Shown: positions 52,380 to 62,126, numbered from the stretch's first letter. The stretch: DNA of 64,000 bases from Paenibacillus helianthi (GCF_001909055.1 NZ_LVWI01000003.1:1-64000), one strand, 5' to 3'. Translations and numbers: made by a program. The notes: a model not told the origin generated them from the letters alone.

Positions 52380-53936
52380 ATGAGGAACGTATTGCTGGTG
52401 GATGATGAGCCACTCATTGTCGAAGGAATGCAGTCCATCATCGATTGGAATGCGAATCAAATGCAAATTGCAGGTACAGCGCGAAATGGCGTGGAAGCGC
52501 TAGCAACACTGGACGGCTTATCCGTAGATTTAATTATCACGGACATCATGATGCCCCGGATGACAGGACTTGAGCTGATCCGGGAAGTCAAAGTACGCAG
52601 TCCCCTCACTAAGTTCATCATTCTGAGTGGTTACGAGGAATTCAATTACGTACGGGAAGGCATCACGCTGGGTGTCGAGAACTATTTGCTCAAGCCGGTC
52701 AATATCGGCGAATTAGAAGCGACGATTAAGCATATGCAGCACGATTGGGAGCGGGAGGAAGTCAGACAAATCCATATAGATCAGAGCTGGAGGATTCTGA
52801 GAACCAATATATTGCAACGGTGGGCGAACGAAACCATTAATGCCCAAGAGTTCCGGGAGCGCGCACAGCTGCTGGAAATCCCCTTGACCAAGTCACGTTA
52901 CAGTGCTGCTGCGCTACGGATTGTAACCGGTCACGATATGGAGGAACCGCAGTTGTACAGACCCATTATCGCTGAGCAATGTGAAATCATAGGCGGGAAA
53001 TATGTACCGGACGGCTGTGAGATCATCTGTTTCCCTGATCAGGAAGGAGATATCATTGTGCTGTTCGCTTCAACCGGGAGGGAAGGAGAAGAATGGAAAT
53101 ATCATGCGCTTTACGGGATGAAGCAGTGGATCGTCTCTGATACAGGAGCCCGTGTATGGGGGGTAAAGGGACAGGCCGAGCAATCCTATCTGGGATTTCC
53201 GCAAAGCTGCAGACAAGTGAAGCAGTGGTTTCAGAATCATTTGTTAGGCGATTCAGAGACTCTCTTAGAGTCATTGGACGACAGAAATGAAGCTGCTCAC
53301 ACGTATGAAAATAGGGAGCCCGCTATGGATCAATTCCATAAGTTGCTCCGGGACGGGCAGCGTCTTGAGGTTGACGGGTTCATCGACGACTTCTTTGATG
53401 TTCAGGCAGAGGCCGGGCACTCCGCAAGAATGCCGTTCTTCAACTCCGCAATTCAGCTTATGCTGGCGGCCAAGACTTTGGAAAAGACACCGGATTACGG
53501 AGAGGTATTCGGTCCTTTATCCAGAATTCATACTCGCAGCGGGCTGAAGCAGCTGGTGAAAAGTGTGGTCCATCAAACACTTGATACTTACCATGCGGCA
53601 GAAAGAGACTATAGCCCTCATGTGATGGCTGTACTGGATTTCGTAAAAAACACCTACAAAGAGGAGCTTTCGCTGAAGACGCTCAGCCAGAAATTGGACC
53701 TTCATCCCAACTATCTGGGGCAGTTGTTTCAACAGGAGGCGGGTACGAGCTTTTCCGATTATGTCAATCAGTACCGGATTGAACGTGCCACCCATCTGCT
53801 GCTGTACTCGGACAAAAAGACGGCGGAAGTGGCGGCGGAGGTAGGCTATTGGGATACTTCTTACTTTTACAGGCAGTTCAAGAAATATGCCGGCGTTTCC
53901 CCTACGGAGCTGCGTTCGATGTATATGAAAAAGTAG
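52380..53936 (+). CDS. YesN-like AraC response regulator
   Basis: 518 residues: a receiver domain (LLVDDEPLIVEGMQSIIDW, phospho-acceptor in LIITDIMMPRMTG, LKPVN), a middle region of about 280 residues, and a C-terminal AraC domain (LSLKTLSQKLDLHPNYLGQLFQ and TAEVAAEVGYWDTSYFYRQFKKYAG). It begins four bases after the kinase stop. Expected to activate the importer and GH85 genes downstream. Confidence 0.93.
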   Translation: MRNVLLVDDEPLIVEGMQSIIDWNANQMQIAGTARNGVEALATLDGLSVDLIITDIMMPRMTGLELIREVKVRSPLTKFIILSGYEEFNYVREGITLGVENYLLKPVNIGELEATIKHMQHDWEREEVRQIHIDQSWRILRTNILQRWANETINAQEFRERAQLLEIPLTKSRYSAAALRIVTGHDMEEPQLYRPIIAEQCEIIGGKYVPDGCEIICFPDQEGDIIVLFASTGREGEEWKYHALYGMKQWIVSDTGARVWGVKGQAEQSYLGFPQSCRQVKQWFQNHLLGDSETLLESLDDRNEAAHTYENREPAMDQFHKLLRDGQRLEVDGFIDDFFDVQAEAGHSARMPFFNSAIQLMLAAKTLEKTPDYGEVFGPLSRIHTRSGLKQLVKSVVHQTLDTYHAAERDYSPHVMAVLDFVKNTYKEELSLKTLSQKLDLHPNYLGQLFQQEAGTSFSDYVNQYRIERATHLLLYSDKKTAEVAAEVGYWDTSYFYRQFKKYAGVSPTELRSMYMKK

Positions 53937-53959
53937 GCGGCGACCTGTCTTCTAACAAA

Positions 53960-53987
53960 ACACACCTTGCGGAGGTGTGTTTTTTTG
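53960..53987 (+). terminator. Rho-independent terminator after the YesM/YesN-like pair
   Basis: ACACACCT (53960-53967) pairs with AGGTGTGT (53973-53980) and is followed by T-run, separating regulators from the importer operon. The 200 bases to the next gene would hold the regulated promoter; no clear consensus was recognised. Confidence 0.85.
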
Positions 53988-54188
53988 TGAAATGAAGGCG
54001 CTATCTTTAATTAATCCATCATTTTATTGTATTTTTCAACTTTCACGGCGGCTGCCCGGCTTTCATAATAAAGACAGGGGTGAACGGGAAGATCCAAAAC
54101 ACCAAATGAGCTGAAGTTAACCATTGTTGATTATAGGGGATGAACAGTGGATGAACTCAGCTGCAAGTGAATCAAAGGAGGGACAGCC

Positions 54189-55118
54189 GTGCAAGGCATC
54201 TTGAAGAAACTGATAAAGAATAGGGCGTTTCTTCTGCTGGTATTACCGGGAGCAGCGTGGTTTATTATTTTTGCATATTTGCCGATGTTTGGGACGATTA
54301 TTGCCTTTAAGGATTTCCGGATTCATCCGGGAGGATTTTTTGAAAGCGTTTTAAAAAGCGAGTGGGTCGGTTTCAAAAATTTCGAGTTTCTGTTCTCGAC
54401 AGATGATGCTTATATCATAACGCGCAATACCATTCTGTATAACGTCGGTTTGATCATGCTTGGACTGGTGCTCGCGGTTACGCTTGCCATCATTATGAAT
54501 GAGCTGTTAAACAAACGGCTGGCGAAATTTTACCAAACCGCAATGTTTATGCCGTATTTCCTCTCATGGGTTATTATTAGCTATTTTGTGTTCTCGTTCC
54601 TCAATGTAGAAAAAGGCGTGTTCAACCAGCTCCTTGTCTTCTTTGGCGAAGACCCGGTCAGCTGGTATAGTGAGACGAAATTCTGGCCGTATTTTCTTAT
54701 CTTTCTGGGTCTCTGGAAAAATGCCGGATACGGGAGCGTCGTCTATCTTGCAGCAATCGCCGGCATCGACCGCTCTTATTATGAGGCGGCAATGATCGAC
54801 GGTGCCACCAAATGGAATCAGATCCGGTTTATTACACTGCCGATGCTGAAGCCGCTTATGATTATTTTGACGGTCCTGGCACTCGGTGGCATCTTCCGCT
54901 CGGATTTCGGGTTGTTCTACCAGGTTCCGCGGGATTCCGGCGCACTGTATCCGGTCACTAACGTTATTGACACATTCGTGTATCGGGGACTGACGATCAT
55001 GGGCGATACAGGTATGAGTACGGCTACGGGTCTATATCAATCCGTTGTTGGTCTGATTCTCGTTCTGCTCGCGAATTATGCGGTACGCAAAATTGAAAAG
55101 GATTATGCCGTATTCTAA
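54189..55118 (+). CDS. sugar ABC importer permease (LplB type), second system
   Basis: 309 residues, paralogue of the permease at 41485-42405. Six helices, first at about 14-32 (FLLLVLPGAAWFIIFAYLPMF), and an EAA loop YYEAAMIDGATKWNQIRFITLPMLKP. GTG 54189 lies seven bases after AAGGAGG. Confidence 0.94.
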   Translation: MQGILKKLIKNRAFLLLVLPGAAWFIIFAYLPMFGTIIAFKDFRIHPGGFFESVLKSEWVGFKNFEFLFSTDDAYIITRNTILYNVGLIMLGLVLAVTLAIIMNELLNKRLAKFYQTAMFMPYFLSWVIISYFVFSFLNVEKGVFNQLLVFFGEDPVSWYSETKFWPYFLIFLGLWKNAGYGSVVYLAAIAGIDRSYYEAAMIDGATKWNQIRFITLPMLKPLMIILTVLALGGIFRSDFGLFYQVPRDSGALYPVTNVIDTFVYRGLTIMGDTGMSTATGLYQSVVGLILVLLANYAVRKIEKDYAVF

Positions 55119-55142
55119 AAAATCGGCAAGGGGGTGCCTGCA

Positions 55143-56096
55143 ATGAATGACTTAAGCAAATCTATGGAGAGAACGGTGCTCTCTGCTCCCGGGAAAAAGA
55201 AAACCAGGGACATCAATGCGATTAGTCCATTATGGAATTTTATATTTAATGTGGGTGTGTGCTTATTCGCCCTATCCTGTATCTTCCCGTTTATTTTTAT
55301 CATTGTCATTTCGTTTACGGACGAGAAGACATTGGCTCTCAACGGCTTCAGCATCCTGCCCGAGGTGCTCAGTCTGGACGCCTACCGGTTTCTGATGCGG
55401 TCCGGCGAGCAAATGGTTCAATCCTTGGGTGTGACCCTGGCCGTAACGGTCATTGGAACCGTTCTGACGCTGTATCTCGTTTCTACATATGCGTACGCAA
55501 TTTCACGCAAGAACTTTGACCAGCGCCGGTTCTTCAGCTTTCTTGCTTTCTTCACCATGCTGTTCTCCGGGGGGCTGGTTCCGGGATATATCGTTGTTAC
55601 GCAAGTACTTCATTTGCGGGATACCCTTTGGGCGCTGATCTTCCCATCTATTCTGAACGCATTCTATATTATCGTCATGCGTACCTTTTTTACGACAACT
55701 GTACCGGATGCGATCATCGAATCGGCCAAGATCGACGGAGCAACCGAATTCGGCATTTACACACGTATTGTGCTGCCAATCTCGCTGCCGGGTATTGCGA
55801 CTATCGGGCTTTTCAGTACACTAGGCTTCTGGAATGACTGGTTCAATGCGCTTCTGTATATTGATAATCCCAATTTAATACCACTGCAGACACTTTTAAT
55901 ACGGATTCAGAACAATATGGACTTCATCGTACAGAACAGCAGCCAGGTAGTATCTTACGATATTGCTGCGACCTTGCCGACAGAGACCGTACGTATGGCT
56001 ATGGTTGTGCTGGCTACGCTGCCAATCGCGCTGGCGTATCCTTTTTTCCAAAAGTATTTTATCCAAGGGCTTACGATTGGTTCGGTTAAAGAATAA
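55143..56096 (+). CDS. sugar ABC importer permease (YtcP type), second system
   Basis: About 317 residues with the CUT1-like helix pattern and EAA loop IIESAKIDGATEFGIYTRIVLPISLPG; it ends YPFFQKYFIQGLTIGSVKE, nearly the same as the first system's permease. ATG 55143 is eight bases after AAGGGGG; GTG 55134 overlaps that site and is less likely. Confidence 0.94.
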   Translation: MNDLSKSMERTVLSAPGKKKTRDINAISPLWNFIFNVGVCLFALSCIFPFIFIIVISFTDEKTLALNGFSILPEVLSLDAYRFLMRSGEQMVQSLGVTLAVTVIGTVLTLYLVSTYAYAISRKNFDQRRFFSFLAFFTMLFSGGLVPGYIVVTQVLHLRDTLWALIFPSILNAFYIIVMRTFFTTTVPDAIIESAKIDGATEFGIYTRIVLPISLPGIATIGLFSTLGFWNDWFNALLYIDNPNLIPLQTLLIRIQNNMDFIVQNSSQVVSYDIAATLPTETVRMAMVVLATLPIALAYPFFQKYFIQGLTIGSVKE

Positions 56097-56166
56097 GTTG
56101 GATAAGTTGTATCTGCCTGATCCAGGGCAGTAACAATAGATATTTATATTGATTAGGGGGAGACAT

Positions 56167-57699
56167 ATGAAGTCCAAGAAAATGGTATTGCTAATGGTTG
56201 TGTTTCTGTTTGCACTTGCTTCCGGGTTGGCTGGCTGTGGCAGCAATAACACGAAAGAGAGCAGTGATGGGAACACCCCGTCCGGGACCCAATCGGCTAG
56301 TCCAACAGAATCCGGCGACCAGGCTGGGGATAAGCTGGACCCGGTGAAGCTTAAGGTATACCTGATTGGTGGTCCACAGCGTGACCTGCCAATGGTTCAA
56401 GAGGAAATGAATAAATATTTGACGGACAAAATCAACGCAACCGTTGATATCACAATGATTGACTGGGGCGACTACTCGAAACGGTTGCCGGTAATCACTG
56501 CTTCCGGGGAGAATTACGATATTGCGTTTACCTCCTCCTGGGCTTTTGACTACCTGCCGAACGCGACTCGGGGTGCGTTTTTGCCAATCAATGATTTACT
56601 GGAAAAATACGGTCAGGATATCATAAAAGAGCTCGACCCGCGTTTCCTGACTGGATCGCAGGTGAATGGTAAAAATTATGCTGTGCCGGTGAACAAGGAA
56701 CTGGCTTCACAGTGGGTATGGCGTTTTAACAAACAGTATGTTGATAAGTATAAGATGGATATTACCAAAATCCGTAACCTAGAGGACCTCGAACCTTATT
56801 TGAAACAAATCAAGGAAGGCGAGCCGGCTGACATTACGCCACTGGCCGTACCGAAAGGCTTCAAGCCATATATGCCGTTTGACTTCCTCCTGGGCGATGA
56901 ATTCCCGGTTGGGATGAATATGAATTCAACGGATGGCAAATACGTCAATATCCTTGAATCCGACGAACTGAAAAGCTCGCTCAAAACCATTCGGAAATAC
57001 TATCAAGCCGGTTATCTGCGCAAAGATGTTGCAACTCTGGAAGGCATTGATAACATCAAGACAGGCAAATGGTTCGCGGACCGCGAGCAAACGCAGCCTT
57101 ATGCAGAATTGGGCTGGTCGAGAAGTGCGGGCTATGACATCGTGACCTCACCTATGCAGGATCCGGTTATCTTCACAGGCTCCGCTACCGGTTCTATGCA
57201 CGCAATCTCGGCGAATTCCAAAAATCCGGAGCGTGCGATGATGTTCTTGAACCTGCTCAATTCGGACAAATATTTGCGCAATCTGATCAACTACGGTATC
57301 GAAGGCACACATTACAAGAAGATCTCTGAAGACGTCATTGAAGATCTGCCGGCTATGAAAGACGGTTACCAGATGCCGGGATTCGCACTAGGCAATTTGT
57401 TCCTGACCTACAGCCACAAGGAAGATCCTGCAGATAAATGGGAAGCGTTCAAGGAGTTCAACAATTCCGCCAAGGTGGCACCAAGCTTTGGCTTCAACTT
57501 CAACCCCGATCCAGTGAAGACAGAAGTGGCGTCTATCTCGGCGATCGTAAAAGAATTTTATCCACCTATCATGACAGGTGCAGTCGACCCGGATGAACAT
57601 CTGCCGAAGGCAATCGCCAAGATGAAGGATGCCGGTCTGGATAAAGTCATTGCGGAAGCACAGAAGCAATATGACGAGTGGAAAGCGGCCCATAAATAG
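56167..57699 (+). CDS. sugar-binding lipoprotein, second system
   Basis: About 510 residues. Lipoprotein signal with GLAGC (near Cys22), a Ser/Thr/Gly/Pro linker, and a binding domain (LKVYLIGGPQRDLPMVQEEMNKYL, YDIAFTSSWAFDYLPNATRGAFLPI). ATG 56167 follows AGGGGGA. Low overall similarity to the first system's binding protein, except in the family motifs, suggests a different ligand; the neighbouring GH85 enzyme suggests an N-glycan-derived oligosaccharide. Confidence 0.93.
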   Translation: MKSKKMVLLMVVFLFALASGLAGCGSNNTKESSDGNTPSGTQSASPTESGDQAGDKLDPVKLKVYLIGGPQRDLPMVQEEMNKYLTDKINATVDITMIDWGDYSKRLPVITASGENYDIAFTSSWAFDYLPNATRGAFLPINDLLEKYGQDIIKELDPRFLTGSQVNGKNYAVPVNKELASQWVWRFNKQYVDKYKMDITKIRNLEDLEPYLKQIKEGEPADITPLAVPKGFKPYMPFDFLLGDEFPVGMNMNSTDGKYVNILESDELKSSLKTIRKYYQAGYLRKDVATLEGIDNIKTGKWFADREQTQPYAELGWSRSAGYDIVTSPMQDPVIFTGSATGSMHAISANSKNPERAMMFLNLLNSDKYLRNLINYGIEGTHYKKISEDVIEDLPAMKDGYQMPGFALGNLFLTYSHKEDPADKWEAFKEFNNSAKVAPSFGFNFNPDPVKTEVASISAIVKEFYPPIMTGAVDPDEHLPKAIAKMKDAGLDKVIAEAQKQYDEWKAAHK

Positions 57700-57739
57700 G
57701 CTGACATTCACATCAATTGATCCATTGGAGGAGGATGGC

Positions 57740-60391
57740 ATGAAAAAGATAGGTGCAGGTTTTATCTTCTTAATTGTGATATGTGCTGCATTATCCACTT
57801 CTGCGTTAGCCAAACAGCCTTATTCATCCTATTGGTTTCCAGAGCAATTGCTTCAGTGGAGTCCGGCATCAGACCCGGACGCGGCTTTCAACCGTAGTAC
57901 TGTCCCGCTGCAGGACCGTTTTGTGGGAGCAGGGGTCAACTCTCATGCGACTAAAGCGCCGAAAGTCATGGCTTTATCAGCACTGAATCCGGGAACAAGC
58001 GGAGTACCCTCGCAGGGCTCGGACAAATTCGGGGCAAACACGTTTACCTATTGGCAATATGTTGACCAACTGGTCTATTGGGGCGGCTCGGCCGGCGAAG
58101 GGATCATCGTGCCTCCAAGTGCCGATACGATCGACGCTGCTCATAAGAATGGCGTGCCGATCCTCGGAACGGTGTTCTTCCCGCCAGCCGTGTATGGCGG
58201 TAAATATGAATGGGTGAAGCAGATGCTAGAGCAGAAGAGTGACGGCTCCTTTCCTGCCGCTGACAAGCTGATCCAGGTTGCGGAGTATTACGGATTTGAC
58301 GGCTGGTTCATTAACCAGGAGACAGAGGGTGGGACGCCGGCTGACGCACAGCAAATGAAAGCTTTCCTGCGTTATCTTGAAGTGCACAAATCTGCATCTA
58401 TGCACTTCGTATGGTACGATTCCATGACCAAAGAAGGCAGTATCAACTGGCAGAATGCCCTAAATGATAAGAATGCCATGTTCTTGCAGGACAATGGAAA
58501 GCAGATAACAGACAGTATGTTCCTGAACTTCTGGTGGAAGGATCTTGGAAGCTCGGCGGAAAAGGCCAAAAGCTTGGGCAGAAGTCCATTTGACCTTTAT
58601 GCAGGCATTGACGTTGAAGCCAAAGGTTACGATACGAAGGTGAACTGGAATCTGTTGTTCCCGGAAGGGAAGCCTGCAGTCACATCTCTGGGGATTTACC
58701 GCCCGGACTGGGCTTTTAACAGTGCAGAGAGTATGGAGGATTTCTTCAGCCGCGAGAACAAGTTCTGGGTGGGTCCTAACGGAAATCCGGGCAATACTGC
58801 GAGCAACCAGACCTGGAAAGGAATCGCAAACGATGTGGTTGAAGCATCCCCTGTAAATAAGCTGCCCTTCATCACCAGCTTCAACACTGGAAGCGGACAG
58901 AAGTATTACGTTCACGGGAAGCAGGTACGGGATAAGGGATGGAATAACCGGAGCCTGCAGGATATCCTGCCGACATGGCGCTGGATCGCAGACAGCAAAG
59001 GAACACCGCTCACACCGGTGCTGGATTGGTCCGATGCGTATTACGGTGGCAGCTCGCTGAAGGTATCAGGTGTGCTGAGCCATGACAATGCGACACATCT
59101 GAAGCTCTATAAGACAGATCTGAAGATCGAAGCAAGTACGAAACTGTCGGTTACGTACAAAACGCAGAACAAGCCTAGCCTGAAGGTTGGCCTTGCTTTT
59201 GCAGACCATCCCGACCAATTTGTCTTTCTTAACGTGAAGGATAAAACAGCACCAGGCTGGACTACAGAAACACTGAATTTGACCCCTTATAAAGGGAAAC
59301 GGATCGTGGCGTTGTCACTGTATTTTGACACCACGGATACGATAAGTGATTATGCCATACACATTGGCCAGCTCGCCATCCAAAATGCCAACGACCCGAT
59401 TCAGCCGCTCCCGGCGGTTAGTGGGCTGAAAGCCACTTCATCTGATTTCCGCAATGGAATCTATGGAGATGCCAGATTGCAGTGGAAACCGCTTGCTCAG
59501 CTGGTGAAGCAGTATGAAATCTATCGGGTATTGCCCGATGGCAATGAGGTGCTAATGGGGGCAACGCCGAATCATGTGTTTTACGTCCCTGAGATGAGAA
59601 GAATAGATAAGGAAGCGGTAACGGTATTGAAGGTCGTTGCGGTCAATGGAAGATACGGGCAAGGTCAGGCCTCCAGCGTGAAGATCAGCTGGCCGGCTTA
59701 TCCGAAGCCGACTGTGGATTTCAAGGCCGACCGGACGCTGGTGGCTCCGGGTGAGAGTGTAAGCTTCACCGACCTGTCGACTGAAGTGACAGAAGGCTGG
59801 TCATGGACCTTCGACGGCGGAAGCCCGGCTGCCAGTACCGTGAAGAACCCGGTGGCAACGTTCAATCAGGAAGGTGTATACAGCGTGACACTGACTGCAA
59901 CTAACAGCTCGGGCCAAGACACAATGTCGAAAAAGGCACTAATCACAGTAAGCAAGGAAGCCGGTTCAGTGAAGAATCTGGCACTTGGCAAAGCTGTAAC
60001 AGCCGATCAGGCCTGCGGGGATAAGGAAGGAGCACCGAATGCCGTAGACGGTAAAGTGACGGACAACAGCAAATGGTGCGCGCTTGGCAATCTGCCTCAC
60101 TGGCTTCAAGTCGATCTGGGCGCCGAGCATCCAATCAGTGCCTTTGTCATCAAGCATGCTGAGAGCGGAGGAGAGTGGTCCGGGTTCAATACCAGCGATT
60201 ATACCATTCAGGTGAGCAGCGACGGTACGAACTGGGCCGATGCCGTCAAGGTCCAAGGAAACACGGCAGCGGAGACGACTGAGGCGATTGCGCTAGTTAA
60301 AGCCCGCTATGTAAAACTAATCATCACTAAGCCCTCGCAGGGTGCCGATACAGCCGCGCGAATCTATGAGTTTGAAGTCAAGGGGCTGTAA
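57740..60391 (+). CDS. secreted GH85 endo-beta-N-acetylglucosaminidase with PKD and CBM32 domains
   Basis: About 883 residues. Signal peptide to about ALA (residue 22); a GH85 catalytic domain with the substrate-assisted pair Asn192 and Glu194 in DGWFINQETEGG, plus TYWQYVDQLVYWGGS and HFVWYDSMTKEGSINWQN; a beta-sandwich region (about 420-560); a PKD-like domain (VSFTDLSTEVTEGWSWTFDGG); and a C-terminal F5/8-type CBM32 (NLALGKAVTADQ, HWLQVDLGAEHPISAFVIKH). These enzymes cut between the two core GlcNAc residues of N-glycans. ATG 57740 follows GGAGGAGG. Last gene of the operon. Confidence 0.94.
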   Translation: MKKIGAGFIFLIVICAALSTSALAKQPYSSYWFPEQLLQWSPASDPDAAFNRSTVPLQDRFVGAGVNSHATKAPKVMALSALNPGTSGVPSQGSDKFGANTFTYWQYVDQLVYWGGSAGEGIIVPPSADTIDAAHKNGVPILGTVFFPPAVYGGKYEWVKQMLEQKSDGSFPAADKLIQVAEYYGFDGWFINQETEGGTPADAQQMKAFLRYLEVHKSASMHFVWYDSMTKEGSINWQNALNDKNAMFLQDNGKQITDSMFLNFWWKDLGSSAEKAKSLGRSPFDLYAGIDVEAKGYDTKVNWNLLFPEGKPAVTSLGIYRPDWAFNSAESMEDFFSRENKFWVGPNGNPGNTASNQTWKGIANDVVEASPVNKLPFITSFNTGSGQKYYVHGKQVRDKGWNNRSLQDILPTWRWIADSKGTPLTPVLDWSDAYYGGSSLKVSGVLSHDNATHLKLYKTDLKIEASTKLSVTYKTQNKPSLKVGLAFADHPDQFVFLNVKDKTAPGWTTETLNLTPYKGKRIVALSLYFDTTDTISDYAIHIGQLAIQNANDPIQPLPAVSGLKATSSDFRNGIYGDARLQWKPLAQLVKQYEIYRVLPDGNEVLMGATPNHVFYVPEMRRIDKEAVTVLKVVAVNGRYGQGQASSVKISWPAYPKPTVDFKADRTLVAPGESVSFTDLSTEVTEGWSWTFDGGSPAASTVKNPVATFNQEGVYSVTLTATNSSGQDTMSKKALITVSKEAGSVKNLALGKAVTADQACGDKEGAPNAVDGKVTDNSKWCALGNLPHWLQVDLGAEHPISAFVIKHAESGGEWSGFNTSDYTIQVSSDGTNWADAVKVQGNTAAETTEAIALVKARYVKLIITKPSQGADTAARIYEFEVKGL

Positions 60392-60441
60392 TCATACACA
60401 TGAAATATCGTCCTATTTTCTAAAAGCCGCAAAAAGTATAC

Positions 60442-60480
60442 AAAACAGCACTTCTACCGTTAATGGAGAAGCGCTGTTTT
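60442..60480 (+). terminator. terminator after the GH85 gene
   Basis: AAACAGC-A-CTTCT and AGAAG-C-GCTGTTT form an interrupted hairpin around CGTTAAT, followed by T residues. Confidence 0.75.
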
Positions 60481-60490
60481 GCGTTTGTAT

Positions 60491-60560
60491 ATAAATTGTA
60501 GTACATTTTCCGCTTAAACAACGTTTCGTTCACGGAGCGTCCTCAGAAGCACAACCGTCT
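60491..60560. repeat. intergenic repeat, copy 2
   Basis: Matches 37604-37636 at its left end (TTGTAGTACATTTTCCGC) and the GTTCACGGAGCGTC phrase of copy 1, but with the middle much shorter. It also lies just beyond a terminator. The rest of the gap to 60690 is AT-rich without a gene. Confidence 0.5.
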
Positions 60561-60732
60561 ATCTGACTCCAAAAACAAGGGATGTCCCAAGCAGCCATAT
60601 CATGGCTTATGTTATGCTAATGAGCCAGCAAATAAAAAAGTTACTCAACTTAGCAAAAAAAAAGAAATATAGAGTATTTAAGTATATTATAATTGACAAA
60701 TACGACTTAGATTATATGAAAAGGTGAGACTA

Positions 60733-60807
60733 ATGAAAAGAGAGTTATACCATTTAATCCAAATGGGCATCTTTGCAAACAATTGGAGGTTGAATAAGAT
60801 TGAATAG
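60733..60807 (+). CDS. putative 24-residue leader ORF before the MFS gene
   Basis: ATG 60733 follows AAGGTGAG at a good distance; the short peptide begins MKRELYHLIQMG. Its stop (60805-60807) overlaps the TTG start of the transporter, and the transporter's ribosome site lies inside it. This is the layout of a translational leader. A TTGACA at 60693 may be part of the promoter. Confidence 0.4.
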   Translation: MKRELYHLIQMGIFANNWRLNKIE

Positions 60808-62050
60808 GCATGAAAAAAGCAGCAATGCACCAAGCCTGCTTCGCAATCGGTTCCTGCAGACCATTCTATTATCAAGCGTGCTGCTGCAGATCGGCATTTG
60901 GGTCCGTAATTTCGCTATTCTCCTGTATGTTGCGGAAAAAACAAACAATGATCCATACGCCATATCGCTGATCAGCGTAGCAGAGTTCGCACCTATTTTT
61001 GTTTTTTCGTTCATCGGAGGTACATTTGCCGACCGCTGGAAGCCGAAGCGAACGATGATCTGGTGCGATTTATTATCTGCGGTATCTGTATTCGCAGTAC
61101 TTTTGACCATACATTTCGGTTCATGGCATTCTGTCTATCTTGTAGCATTCATCTCAGCGATTCTATCGCAGTTCTCACAGCCTTCAAGCATGCGATTGTT
61201 TAAGTATCATGTACCGGAAGAACAGTTGCAGCAAGGGATGGCTCTATTCCAATCACTCATGGCTATCTTCATGGTGCTCGGACCTATGCTCGGCACCTTC
61301 GTGTACAGCACGTTTGGCCTTGAAACGTCGATTGCTATAATGGGCGTGGTCTTTCTGCTGTCCGCACTCGTCCTTATTCGCCTGCCTGAGGATCATTTGA
61401 AACCTCAAACGACCGCTGGAAAAGGGCAGTTCCGTAAAGATTTCAATGAAGGCTTCCGCTATGTCTGGCACAGCCAAGTGCTGCGTATGCTCGGACTCGC
61501 ATTTATTCTCGCCGGACTCGCAGTTGGGGTTGCCCAAGCGCTCAACCTGTTTATCGTAACGGAGCGGCTGGGCAAAAGTAAGGAGTTCCTGCAATATCTG
61601 CTGATGGTGAATGGCGCAGCCATGCTGATCGGTGGCGGGATCGTAGCCGTCTTCGCCAAGCGGGTTCCCCCGCAGCTTCTGCTGGCAATAGGTATGCTGG
61701 CAGGCGCAATATGCACTGTCATTGTCGGGTATTCGACTAGTGTTCCGCTCACGCTGACCGTTCAATTTCTGAATGGGCTTGTGTTCCCTTGCATTCATAT
61801 CGGGATCAGCACAATGATCCTGAAATGGTCACATAGCTCCATTGTCGGCCGCGTAAATGGGGTTCTGAATCCGATGTTCGTAGGCATGATGGTCATTTCC
61901 ATGTCTTTCGCTGGCGCGTTAAAGGATGCCTTTTCGCTAGGTACGATCTATAGCGGGGCAGGATTATTATTTTTTCTTGGTGCACTGGTCATGGTGCCGA
62001 TTATGAACCAAAAAGCACCGGATCACTCACATGTTGCACAAGAGGCATAA
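60800..62050 (+). CDS. MFS transporter (drug-exporter type)
   Basis: 416 residues with about twelve membrane helices. Helix 1 follows a short N-terminus (FLQTILLSSVLLQIGIWVRNFAILLYV); the loop between helices 2 and 3 holds the MFS signature FADRWKPKRTMI. The second half starts near VLRMLGLAFILAGLAVGVAQ. Such MFS proteins (MefE/YfhI-like) export macrolides or other compounds, but the substrate is unknown. Start TTG 60800 is ten bases after GGAGG, overlapping a leader ORF. Confidence 0.9.
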   Translation: MNRHEKSSNAPSLLRNRFLQTILLSSVLLQIGIWVRNFAILLYVAEKTNNDPYAISLISVAEFAPIFVFSFIGGTFADRWKPKRTMIWCDLLSAVSVFAVLLTIHFGSWHSVYLVAFISAILSQFSQPSSMRLFKYHVPEEQLQQGMALFQSLMAIFMVLGPMLGTFVYSTFGLETSIAIMGVVFLLSALVLIRLPEDHLKPQTTAGKGQFRKDFNEGFRYVWHSQVLRMLGLAFILAGLAVGVAQALNLFIVTERLGKSKEFLQYLLMVNGAAMLIGGGIVAVFAKRVPPQLLLAIGMLAGAICTVIVGYSTSVPLTLTVQFLNGLVFPCIHIGISTMILKWSHSSIVGRVNGVLNPMFVGMMVISMSFAGALKDAFSLGTIYSGAGLLFFLGALVMVPIMNQKAPDHSHVAQEA

Positions 62051-62126
62051 TATCGCGATGTGTATAAGGTTGTATACAGAAGAGCCTGTGTCCGGTTCTT
62101 CCGCGATGGGATTATAACGTAATCAG

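Noticed and set aside
54338-54354. cre-like sequence TGAAAGCGTTTTAA
   Set aside because: It lies within the coding region of the second LplB-type permease, lacks the terminal CA of the consensus and is likely chance.
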